Notes under the pieces: model-generated | The model's input: only the letters and a program-made list of their open reading frames with translations | Told to the model about the DNA's origin: nothing | Databases searched by the model: none | Position numbers and translations under genes: made by a program | In this document: piece after piece, positions 29,430 to 35,989 of the stretch | Layout: every line of letters starts with the position of its first letter | How positions within the stretch are numbered: the first letter of the stretch is position 1 | NCBI RefSeq assembly: GCF_000373985.1 | Contig: NZ_KB893066.1 | Location: forward strand, 1 to 49,115 | DNA from: Desulfobacter curvatus DSM 3379 | GTDB taxonomy: Bacteria > Desulfobacterota > Desulfobacteria > Desulfobacterales > Desulfobacteraceae | Direction of reading: 5' to 3' | DNA: 49,115 bases

Positions 29430-29579
29430 TCTGCTTTGACCTTGCGGGTAACGGGATTGGCTGAAGATGTCAAAAACAGTGATCGGGCAATGACGGGTAT
29501 TGCCTCCGCCGTGGAAGAACAAAACGTTTCCACCCGGGAAATTTCCCAAAGCATTCATAAATATGGGGTAGGTTTTTAA
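29430..29579 (+). pseudogene. Fragment of a chemoreceptor signalling domain
   Basis: Reading frame 29445-29579 encodes RVTGLAEDVKNSD, then MTGIASAVEEQNVSTREI and ISQSIHKYGVGF before a stop. The VEEQNVSTREIS run is characteristic of the C-terminal helix of methyl-accepting chemotaxis proteins. No start, sensor or hairpin tip is present; upstream sequence is non-coding with a small ATTGCGAA/TTCGCAA hairpin near 29397. It is on the strand opposite to the intact chemoreceptor next door and differs from it at the equivalent helix. It is best read as the relic of another receptor gene. Confidence 0.6.
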
Positions 29580-29594
29580 TGGGAATTAAGAGGA

Positions 29595-29610
29595 TGGCAC
29601 AAAAATTGTA
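29595..29610 (+). promoter_or_regulatory. Possible sigma-54 promoter before the zinc-ribbon gene
   Basis: TGGCAC at 29595-29600, five A residues, then TTGTA at 29606-29610. The -24 element is perfect and the spacing is correct, but the -12 GC dinucleotide is GT. The ATG at 29655 would lie about 33 bases after the expected start of transcription. Confidence 0.35.
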
Positions 29611-29654
29611 TTGAAAATATGTATGATTAACACCCCAATCATAAGGAGAGAATC

Positions 29655-29837
29655 ATGACGAAAAAGGAAACAAAGAAACACAGAATTAAAGGCATTTGCC
29701 CACAGTGCGGCTGCAGCCATTTATCAACAATGACAGAAGAAGAGATCAAAGAGAAATTTCCTGATCTTGAGAATGCTACATTGGAATGTTCAGAGTGCCT
29801 GGCCACCGTGGAATTGGGTTTCGAAGAAATTGATTAA
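29655..29837 (+). CDS. Small zinc-ribbon protein
   Basis: A 60-residue protein with two knuckles, CPQCGC (residues about 15-20) and CSEC (about 46-49), which together would bind one Zn(II). The rest is charged and includes an acidic C terminus. AAGGAGAG eight bases before the ATG is a very good ribosome-binding site, and a terminator follows, so the gene is real and likely monocistronic. I do not recognise the family. Such proteins often bind nucleic acid or a larger partner, but nothing here proves that. Its own promoter may be sigma-54 dependent. Confidence 0.7.
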   Translation: MTKKETKKHRIKGICPQCGCSHLSTMTEEEIKEKFPDLENATLECSECLATVELGFEEID

Positions 29838-29891
29838 AAATTAGGGAACCATTCGGTTTTTCAAGAAATTAAATCCCACCCTTGACATTTT

Positions 29892-29940
29892 TTGGGGAAA
29901 GGCGTCATAAAGACACTCTATGGCCGTTTCCCCAATTTTT
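29892..29940 (+). terminator. Intrinsic terminator after the zinc-ribbon gene
   Basis: TTGGGGAAA (29892-29900) pairs exactly with TTTCCCCAA (29927-29935) and is followed by five T residues. A GGC/GCC extension is possible. It also argues against starting the next gene at the in-frame TTG at 29882. Confidence 0.65.
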
Positions 29941-29989
29941 ATTTAGCCGTCGGTTGGACTTTTTACGGGTTCATCAATTTTGGAATTCA

Positions 29990-31714
29990 ATGATAAAAAA
30001 AAAGCTTCACATCAACCTGGCCTCGCTTGTTTTCGTTTTCCTGATTTTCATCGGGGCTGTGCCTATTCTCATCTTTTTTCTTTTAACACAGCAAAAAGTG
30101 GTTGCTGAGTTGACGGCTCTTGAAGAGGAACAGCAACTCAACCATTTTCAAAATGATTTAGACCAGCTCAAATCCAAGATTAAATCCTATGAAAATATGA
30201 TTGGGTTTGTATCTCAACTGCCGGCTGCCCTTGAAATCCTTGATCATGGAAGCAGCCTGTCTGGCGCCATTGATAAAACTATTGCCCGGCAAAGATACCA
30301 GGGCGTCTTGTCCAGGGCATTCCGGATGTATAACGAGGTTATTAATATACACATATTAGATATGGATCTCCAAGTCAGATTTTCTCTGATAAAAGATCCC
30401 GACACCCGGCAATACCGGTATGCGACTGTAAAAAAATTTGATGTAATGCCTTCCTTGCTTGAGCAGACGGCCAGGATGTCCGAAAAAGATTTTTATCTGA
30501 GCCCTTTGATAGCGCAAAACAGGGATGATGGAAACGGCCATAAACTTATTTTTCGGATTTTAACGCCTATTTTTTTTAAAGGGAAAAAAGTCGGTATTTT
30601 CTGCAGCGATATTGATATCAATATCCTGACTGCCACCGGTCATGAAATTCACTGGGTCTGCGGAAACGGGGAATATCTGTCTTTACAGAAAATTCGGAAA
30701 AACGGATTTGATACTTTTCCGAAACTGGAAGCACTGTTTCAGAAAGGCGAACCGGGGATCTGGAAAGAAGGCCCGACCCATATGGTGTGGGTGCCTGTGT
30801 TCAAAGGCGGTAATTGCCCCCTTTTCCTTTGGGCTGGAAAAGAGATCACGCTTCATATCGTTCAAACCACCATCCACAATATTATGATGAACGCTTTGAA
30901 GGTGTTCCTGGCGCTTCTGCTAGTGCTGTCGCTCATTTCGCTGGTATTTGCACGGGGGGTTAAAACATATTCAGCCCAATTTCTGGGCAAACTGAAACAG
31001 TCCATCATTCAAAAGCAGAATACCTTTCCCGGCGCAAAGGGATGGATACGGGAATTTCATGCATTTTTCGAAAACCTGTCCTTGATTTTGGAACAAAATA
31101 AAAAGCTGGAAAGCGAACGTCAGCAGACACTTTATTTATTGGAGCAAAAAGAGACGCAGCTTCTTGATGCGAATAGGCGGCTTGAGGAGATGGCCTCCCT
31201 GGATGCCCTGACAGGAATACCCAACCGCAGGATTTTTGATGACTACATCAAAAAGATATGGGGACTTCAGGCAAGAAGCAAAAATGAGCTATCCGTGATA
31301 TTCTGTGACATAGATTATTTTAAGAAATATAATGATATATATGGACATCCGTCCGGAGACAAGTGTCTTAAGCTGATCGCTAAGTGTCTGGAATCAACTG
31401 TTAAACGGTCTGGGGATCTCATTGCCCGGTACGGTGGAGAGGAGTTTCTCGTAGTTCTGGCGGAAACAAAATCAGAAAATGCCCTGTTCGTTGCCCAGAG
31501 CCTGCGGGATGCTGTTGAGCAGCTTCGACTTCCCCATTCAGGCTCTCTTGTCTCAAACCATGTCACACTGAGTATCGGGGTTGCATCGGCAATACCCAAT
31601 ACTAAAGTGTCCCACGAAGTTTTGATAAAACATGCTGATATGGCCTTATATCAGGCCAAAGAAGAGGGTCGAAACAGAATTGTCATGTATCATAACTTGT
31701 CTCAAAGCCGGTAA
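29990..31714 (+). CDS. Membrane diguanylate cyclase with periplasmic sensor (GGEEF)
   Basis: About 574 residues from the ATG at 29990, chosen because the upstream 108 bases contain a terminator hairpin and the protein then begins with a normal TM1 (about 9-33). A periplasmic sensor domain (about 35-300), probably Cache-like from its length and DMDLQVRFSLIKDP-type strands, is followed by TM2 (about 302-321). A coiled coil (365-400) and a GGDEF domain (about 402-570) come next. RYGGEEF (482-486), Asp440 in FCDIDYFK and the I-site R473-x-x-D476 are all intact. It should produce c-di-GMP in response to an external ligand. The ribosome-binding site is weak (TTGGAA). Confidence 0.88.
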   Translation: MIKKKLHINLASLVFVFLIFIGAVPILIFFLLTQQKVVAELTALEEEQQLNHFQNDLDQLKSKIKSYENMIGFVSQLPAALEILDHGSSLSGAIDKTIARQRYQGVLSRAFRMYNEVINIHILDMDLQVRFSLIKDPDTRQYRYATVKKFDVMPSLLEQTARMSEKDFYLSPLIAQNRDDGNGHKLIFRILTPIFFKGKKVGIFCSDIDINILTATGHEIHWVCGNGEYLSLQKIRKNGFDTFPKLEALFQKGEPGIWKEGPTHMVWVPVFKGGNCPLFLWAGKEITLHIVQTTIHNIMMNALKVFLALLLVLSLISLVFARGVKTYSAQFLGKLKQSIIQKQNTFPGAKGWIREFHAFFENLSLILEQNKKLESERQQTLYLLEQKETQLLDANRRLEEMASLDALTGIPNRRIFDDYIKKIWGLQARSKNELSVIFCDIDYFKKYNDIYGHPSGDKCLKLIAKCLESTVKRSGDLIARYGGEEFLVVLAETKSENALFVAQSLRDAVEQLRLPHSGSLVSNHVTLSIGVASAIPNTKVSHEVLIKHADMALYQAKEEGRNRIVMYHNLSQSR

Positions 31715-31751
31715 TAATTGCACGCAAAAAAAGACAAATTCTCTCTGTGTA

Positions 31752-32240
31752 TCAGGTGGTTCGCGTCGTTAAAAGCTGCTCAATATCTTTTGTTATTTTT
31801 TCTGGCCTGGTGATTGGTGCATATCTTTTTACCGGGTTGCCCGAAGAGTCAATGAGGAATTTAGTGAAATTCCATTTAATAGCCTTCCCGGCGAATCCGG
31901 ATTGCTTCCCTTTTAAAAAACGGAACAACGGATGGGCATTTTTGCCGTTCACATCTACCTTCTGGAACATGGGAAAGGTGACACCGTAATTGATGGCGCA
32001 TACCTGCCGGATCTCTGCCTTTGATCCCGGTTCCTGACCGGCAAACTGGTTACATGGAAATCCCAGTACATAGAACCCTTTGTCATGGTAAGTCTCATAC
32101 AGGGTTTGCAACCCTGTGAACTGGGGTGTAAATCCACATTTGCTTGCTGTGTTGACAACCAGTAAAACCTTTCCTCTAAAATCTGCCATGGAGATGGTTT
32201 TGCCTTGAAGCGTTGTCAGGGCGATGTCATAAATATCCAT
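31752..32240 (-). CDS. Glutathione peroxidase family thiol peroxidase
   Basis: About 162 residues. The peroxidatic residue is Cys35 in NTASKCGFT, a cysteine rather than selenocysteine. FPCNQFAGQEPG supplies the catalytic Gln and a possible resolving Cys, and WNFTKFL gives the catalytic Trp and Asn. Most bacterial enzymes of this type use thioredoxin rather than glutathione. It should reduce hydrogen and lipid peroxides in the cytoplasm. I chose the ATG at 32240 with AAGGA about 11 bases upstream; an ATG at 32249 is too close to that site. It is divergent from a flavin reductase gene, with a palindrome between them. Confidence 0.93.
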   Translation of the reverse strand: MDIYDIALTTLQGKTISMADFRGKVLLVVNTASKCGFTPQFTGLQTLYETYHDKGFYVLGFPCNQFAGQEPGSKAEIRQVCAINYGVTFPMFQKVDVNGKNAHPLFRFLKGKQSGFAGKAIKWNFTKFLIDSSGNPVKRYAPITRPEKITKDIEQLLTTRTT

Positions 32241-32282
32241 ACAAATCATTTTCCTTTTTGGTGACACGTTTTATATCATTGA

Positions 32283-32378
32283 TTAACTTTTTTTGGCCAA
32301 TTCTTTTGCCTTGGCTTCAACCTCCACAGTAATGTCCATATTCAGCCGAATCTGATCATTATCGTTCCTTGGAAAATT
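32283..32378 (-). other. Possible remnant of a small coding region
   Basis: Between two in-frame stops lie 31 codons ending ITVEVEAKAKELAKKS. The composition looks protein-like and resembles the end of a helical protein, but there is no ribosome-binding site and only one internal ATG (near codon 14). It may be the decayed 3' end of a gene or chance. It lies upstream of the glutathione peroxidase gene on the same strand. Confidence 0.2.
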
Positions 32379-32442
32379 TTAGATTAGCGTTCAAAATATG
32401 ATGATTTTATCAAAGATCCACACGTGGTTCAAACCCTCACTC

Positions 32443-32459
32443 TTAAGTTTAGAACTTAA
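32443..32459. promoter_or_regulatory. Perfect palindrome between gpx and flavin reductase (candidate operator)
   Basis: TTAAGTT (32443-32449), TAG, AACTTAA (32453-32459) is a perfect 7-3-7 inverted repeat in the divergent intergenic region of two redox genes. The length and symmetry suit a dimeric repressor of the MarR, HxlR or TetR kind. No such regulator is encoded nearby, so the binding protein is unknown. Confidence 0.45.
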
Positions 32460-32598
32460 AATGATTCCTATTCATTTTCTGATTTGATTTTATGAGAGGG
32501 GGGTCTTACTTTATATGAACAAAAGAAAGATAGTTTCGGCAAACACACCAATGTCGATACTATCTTTTATTATGATTAAGATAAACGGAGATGACAGC

Positions 32599-33141
32599 AT
32601 GAAGAAAATTGGAATAATCGTTGGCAGCCTGAGAAAAGAGTCTTTTAATCGCTCTGTGGCAAAATATCTGGCCTCAGTCGCTCCGGAAAGCTATTCGATC
32701 AGCTTTCCCGATATCGGCAATTTGGAACTTTACAACCAGGACCTGGATGATACGCCCACCGATGCCTGGGTTAAATTTAGAGATGAAATCAAAGCATTGG
32801 ACGCCTTTTTATTTGTTACACCTGAGTATAACAGATCCATTCCAGGCGTTTTGAAAAATGCCCTTGACGTTGGATCGAGACCTTATGGACAAAGCGTCTG
32901 GACCGGAAAGCCGGGAGGCATCATTAGTGTCTCCCCGGGTGCTGTCGGTGGGTTTGGTGCCACCCACCACCTGAGACAAGTACTCTCGTTTCTAAATGTT
33001 TATACAATGCAGCAGCCAGAAGCCTATGTGGGAAACATTACAGAGGCGTTGGATGATGCGGGGCAGGTTGTTGCAGAAAGAACCCAAACCTTTCTGAAGC
33101 AATATATGGATGGTTTTGTTCAGTGGATCGAACGGTTTTAA
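32599..33141 (+). CDS. NAD(P)H-dependent FMN/quinone reductase
   Basis: About 180 residues of flavodoxin-fold FMN reductase (ChrR/YieF/azoreductase group). GSLRKESFNRSVA at about 9-21 is the FMN phosphate loop. TPEYNRSIPGVLKNALDVGSRP (about 79-100) is the conserved mid-motif, and GAVGGFGATHHLRQVL contacts the flavin. The ATG at 32599 follows ACGGAGA and begins the usual MKKIGIIVGS; a longer frame from 32515 adds an unrelated leader and I reject it. Likely roles are two-electron reduction of quinones, chromate or flavin in oxidative stress, consistent with the adjacent glutathione peroxidase. Confidence 0.9.
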   Translation: MKKIGIIVGSLRKESFNRSVAKYLASVAPESYSISFPDIGNLELYNQDLDDTPTDAWVKFRDEIKALDAFLFVTPEYNRSIPGVLKNALDVGSRPYGQSVWTGKPGGIISVSPGAVGGFGATHHLRQVLSFLNVYTMQQPEAYVGNITEALDDAGQVVAERTQTFLKQYMDGFVQWIERF

Positions 33142-33252
33142 TTTTTAAAAAAATGATTTTTTGAAGCATGGCGGCAAAAATAGAAGGGATGCTGGATGCC
33201 TTGTAAAAAGGGCTTTGGGTTACCAATAACCAATCAATCATCAGATATCATT

Positions 33253-33294
33253 AAGGGTGCTTTCCGGTAAAAGCTGTTTCCGGCAAACACCCTT
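33253..33294. repeat. Inverted repeat between convergent flavin reductase and ferritin genes
   Basis: AAGGGTG (33253-33259) pairs with CACCCTT (33288-33294), with further CCGG-containing sequence in the loop. No T-run follows on either strand, so it is at best a weak or factor-assisted terminator for the two converging transcripts. Confidence 0.3.
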
Positions 33295-33333
33295 GACATC
33301 TATGTAATGGTCGTTGACAAATCAGCCACACGC

Positions 33334-33858
33334 CTACTCAGCTGCAGTTGTGGTGCCCGGCAGCAGTTGGGGTTGGCGTTGCCCCAATTCCTGGTCCAAA
33401 AGATACATTCCCTGGGCGGAATCCTTAACCCGCTTAATTTTTCCCAACACCATTCCCACACTTTCTTCTTCTTCCACTTGTTCGGTCACAAACCATTGCA
33501 AAAAGATCTGGGTGGCATGGTCTTTTTGGTCAATGGCAATCTCCATGAGATCATTAATCATGGCAGACACCTTTTGTTCGTGGGCCAGTGTATCTTCAAA
33601 AACCGCAAGGGGAGTCTCCCATTCGACCTGGGGAGCGTCAATGCCGGCCAGTTTAACACGTCCTCCCCTTTGGATGATAAAGTTATAGAATTTGGCGGCA
33701 TGGGTCATCTCTTCCTGGGCCTGGGTTTCCAGCCAGGCGGCAAAGCCGTCCAGATCGTCAGCCTTGCACTGGGCAGCCATGGACACATAAAGATATGATG
33801 AATAAATTTCAGCATTAAGCTGTTTGTTCAGGGCATTTTCAACTTCAGGTACCAGCAT
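33334..33858 (-). CDS. ftn: Ferritin (non-haem, FtnA type)
   Basis: A 174-residue iron-storage subunit of the classical four-helix ferritin fold; 24 copies form a shell that oxidises and stores Fe. Ligands of the ferroxidase site are visible as Glu17 (NAEIYSSYLY), the EEMTHA motif (Glu50 and His53), and Glu94/Gln127-type residues in AHEQKV and FVTEQVEEE. No haem-binding Met of bacterioferritin is apparent. GGAGGT sits seven bases before the ATG. A short upstream frame (33861-33998) ends three bases before it. The surroundings (peroxidase, flavin reductase, UspA, Nramp transporter) indicate an iron and oxidant defence region. Confidence 0.95.
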   Translation of the reverse strand: MLVPEVENALNKQLNAEIYSSYLYVSMAAQCKADDLDGFAAWLETQAQEEMTHAAKFYNFIIQRGGRVKLAGIDAPQVEWETPLAVFEDTLAHEQKVSAMINDLMEIAIDQKDHATQIFLQWFVTEQVEEEESVGMVLGKIKRVKDSAQGMYLLDQELGQRQPQLLPGTTTAAE

Positions 33859-33860
33859 TT

Positions 33861-33998
33861 TTATACCTCCATAGCTTTAGCAATACTATCAAAAAGTTTG
33901 TATTTATAAGTTTTCCGTTGTGTTGCCGTTAGAACCTCCTTATGTGTTGGGTAAAAATACATATGAGGGTTTTTTGCCTTGCATGTTCGGCACTCCAT
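33861..33998 (-). CDS. Possible 45-residue protein encoded directly upstream of ferritin
   Basis: An open frame of 45 codons begins MECRTCKAKNP and ends SIAKAMEV, with its TAA two bases before the ferritin ATG. A CxxC pair (Cys3, Cys6) is followed by a basic, tyrosine-rich stretch. The ferritin Shine-Dalgarno lies inside its last codons, so translation would be coupled. No ribosome-binding site precedes its ATG, and a competing 14-codon frame beginning at 33984 does have GGAG upstream. It could be a real small metal-related protein, a leader peptide or chance. Confidence 0.3.
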   Translation of the reverse strand: MECRTCKAKNPHMYFYPTHKEVLTATQRKTYKYKLFDSIAKAMEV

Positions 33999-34075
33999 AT
34001 AAGATGAGAGTTGCCCGGGAAATGTCAATTCTCTTTTTGTAAGAAAGATCTGTGTTATCTACACGGATTTTTCAA

Positions 34076-34132
34076 TTTTTGTTGTGGGTTGTGCCTGGGT
34101 GTTTGATAGACCCGGTCGGCCCATGGCCGTTA
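34076..34132 (+). repeat. Dispersed hairpin repeat, copy B
   Basis: The pattern is the same as copy A (TTTTTGTTGTGGG, CCTGG, loop, CCCGG, GGCCCATGG, CCGTTA). The terminal TTA (34130-34132) is the stop codon TAA of the minus-strand UspA gene. Confidence 0.85.
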
Positions 34133-34537
34133 TTCAGGGCCAAGCAGCAGCAGCGGAATACTGATTTTTTGCTTAAGGGTTTTTGATACACTGCCGAACA
34201 GGATCTGACCGAATGTTGAATGGCCGTGGGTGGCCATGGCCACAAGGTCGTAGTGGCCGTCTTCAATTTCTTTGAGAATCTGTTCATCCGGTTCGCCGCT
34301 GCGCTGCAAGACTTCGGCATCAATGCCCCGGTCAACGAGTTCTTGGCATCTTTCGGCCAAAAATGTGTCTGCATTCCGGGTCAATGCCCGGTGTTCATCC
34401 AGGGTATGGGAATGAACCACGTGCAACAAAAAAACTTTGGACTGATTTTGCAAGGCAAGTCGTGCCACATGTTCAAGTATCCGGTCATCCACCGGTGAGC
34501 AGTCCATGGTAACCAGTATGTTTTTGTATATTTGCAT
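34130..34537 (-). CDS. Universal stress protein (UspA family)
   Basis: A 135-residue cytoplasmic Usp-domain protein that dimerises and usually binds ATP. YKNILVTMDCSPVDDRILEH forms the N-terminal strand and loop. The ATP-loop signature near residues 105-124 reads MATHGHSTFGQILFGSVS, close to the G-2x-G-9x-G(S/T) pattern. Its ribosome-binding site AGGAGG is formed by the last two glycine codons of the preceding mntH-type gene, with only four bases between genes, so the two are translationally coupled. The stop codon is supplied by repeat copy B. A role in metal or oxidative stress is inferred from context. Confidence 0.92.
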   Translation of the reverse strand: MQIYKNILVTMDCSPVDDRILEHVARLALQNQSKVFLLHVVHSHTLDEHRALTRNADTFLAERCQELVDRGIDAEVLQRSGEPDEQILKEIEDGHYDLVAMATHGHSTFGQILFGSVSKTLKQKISIPLLLLGPE

Positions 34538-34541
34538 GATA

Positions 34542-35780
34542 TCAACCTCCTGTGACCGTGGTATAAAGCAGGTAAATATTTAAAATAATGACTATGGCTG
34601 AAATCACAATGGCCGCCGTAAATTCGATGGGTCCCGAGGCGAATTTGCCCATGCGTTTTTTATCCCTGCACAGCATCAAAAGCGGAATCAGGGTGAACGG
34701 CAGCTGGATGCTTAAGACCACCTGGCTGAAAATCAAGATTTTATAGGTGTCCATGGATAGAACGATAATTAAAAACGATGGGATGGCTGTGGCAAATACG
34801 GAAAATCGGTATAAAAGGGTTCTGGGGTCCTCGGGCTTTCCTAAGAATCCTGTGATGACATTAACCTCGGCCATGGATGATGTTACCGAAGACCCTACAC
34901 CGGCAAATACCAGGGCCACGGCAAAAAGAAATCCCGCCAAAGGACCTGCCAGGGGCGTCAGGGTGGCAGATGCCTGTTCAATACTTGTGACCGCAGCCTG
35001 ATTTTTTGCAAATACGGCTGCCGCCACAATGATCATGGACGAATTCACTACCCATCCCATGACCATGGCTGCCAGGGTGTCGACTTTTTCGTAATTAAGC
35101 TGGGACATTTTTTCATCTTCCGAGATCCCCCATTTACGGGAATGAATAACGTTGGAATGCAAAAAAATATTATGGGGCATCACCACCGCGCCTAAAATAG
35201 CCATGGCAACATAGATACTTTCCCGATCCAGATGGGGGATCACCGTGGCCGGAAGGGCTGCGGACCAGTCCGGTTTGACAATGTAAATTTCAATTAGATA
35301 GCAAAGGGCGATGATGGCCAAGAACCCCATAATAATGGTTTCAAGGCGGTGGTATCTCTGACTGACAATTAAAAAAGTTTCAAGGCCCACGGTCACAAGC
35401 GCCCCCATCCATAGAGGCATACCGAAAAGCAGATTGAACCCGATGGCGCCCCCCAGAAGTTCAGCCACATCCGTGGCAACGCAGGCAAGCACAATGGTCA
35501 GGCCCAGCATAGCTGAAACCGGCCTTGAAAATCGATCCCTGATATTAACGGCCAGGGATTTGCCTGTGGCAATCCCAAGTTTTGCCGCCATGTTCTGAAT
35601 CACAATGAGCATAATCGTACTCAAGGTGATGACCCATAATAAAGAGTACCCGAACCTTGAGCCGCCTTCGATGTTCGTCGCCCAGTTGCCCGGATCAATA
35701 AATCCTACTGTCACAAGAAATCCGGGCCCCAGGAATCTAAGCAGGATTTTGAACCGGAACCTTTCCAGAATATTTAGCAT
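34542..35780 (-). CDS. mntH: Nramp-family divalent metal (Mn/Fe) transporter
   Basis: A 412-residue, 11-TM LeuT-fold symporter that imports Mn(II) or Fe(II) with protons. The unwound TM1 metal-site motif DPGNWATN (about residues 29-36) and the TM6 motif VVMPHNIFLHS are both present. They provide the Asp, Asn and Met metal ligands, and the Met argues for a transition metal rather than Mg or Al. A strong AAGGAG site precedes the ATG. It is the first gene of an operon with uspA. Two copies of the dispersed repeat separate it from the sigma-54 activator gene upstream. No Fur or MntR box was recognised. Confidence 0.93.
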   Translation of the reverse strand: MLNILERFRFKILLRFLGPGFLVTVGFIDPGNWATNIEGGSRFGYSLLWVITLSTIMLIVIQNMAAKLGIATGKSLAVNIRDRFSRPVSAMLGLTIVLACVATDVAELLGGAIGFNLLFGMPLWMGALVTVGLETFLIVSQRYHRLETIIMGFLAIIALCYLIEIYIVKPDWSAALPATVIPHLDRESIYVAMAILGAVVMPHNIFLHSNVIHSRKWGISEDEKMSQLNYEKVDTLAAMVMGWVVNSSMIIVAAAVFAKNQAAVTSIEQASATLTPLAGPLAGFLFAVALVFAGVGSSVTSSMAEVNVITGFLGKPEDPRTLLYRFSVFATAIPSFLIIVLSMDTYKILIFSQVVLSIQLPFTLIPLLMLCRDKKRMGKFASGPIEFTAAIVISAIVIILNIYLLYTTVTGG

Positions 35781-35840
35781 ATATGCTCCTTCCTTATTTT
35801 TTTATATGAAGGTTTCCAGCAAGTAGATGGATTCTTTCTA

Positions 35841-35898
35841 TTTTTGTTGTGGGCCGAAGCCTGGGTGTAGATAGACCAGGGACGGCCCGTGGCCGTTA
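35841..35898 (+). repeat. Dispersed hairpin repeat, copy C
   Basis: A 58-base copy in which the outer stem is strict Watson-Crick (GGGCCG with CGGCCC), where copy A uses G-U pairs. That is a compensatory pattern. A truncated 5' portion of another copy (TGTAGGCCAA) follows at about 35911-35920. It lies upstream of the mntH-type gene. Confidence 0.85.
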
Positions 35899-35935
35899 TA
35901 AGAAAGTCTTTGTAGGCCAAACAGATCTTTCAACA

Positions 35936-35989
35936 TTCGTTGTAGGCTAAGCCTGGGTGTTGATAAGCCAGGTTGGCCCATGGCTGTTA
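35936..35989 (+). repeat. Dispersed hairpin repeat, copy D
   Basis: It matches the family (GTTGTAGGCTAAGCCTGG, loop, CCAGG, TTGGCCCATGG, CTGTTA). Its terminal TTA (35987-35989) is the stop codon TAA of the minus-strand sigma-54 activator gene. Confidence 0.85.

Noticed and set aside
29882..29989. N-terminal extension of the GGEEF cyclase from a TTG at 29882
   Set aside because: The stretch contains an intrinsic terminator (29892-29940) and lacks a ribosome-binding site; the protein from 29990 begins with a normal transmembrane segment.
32515..32598. 28-residue N-terminal extension of the FMN reductase
   Set aside because: The ATG at 32599 has a ribosome-binding site and begins the conserved MKKIGIIVGS segment.
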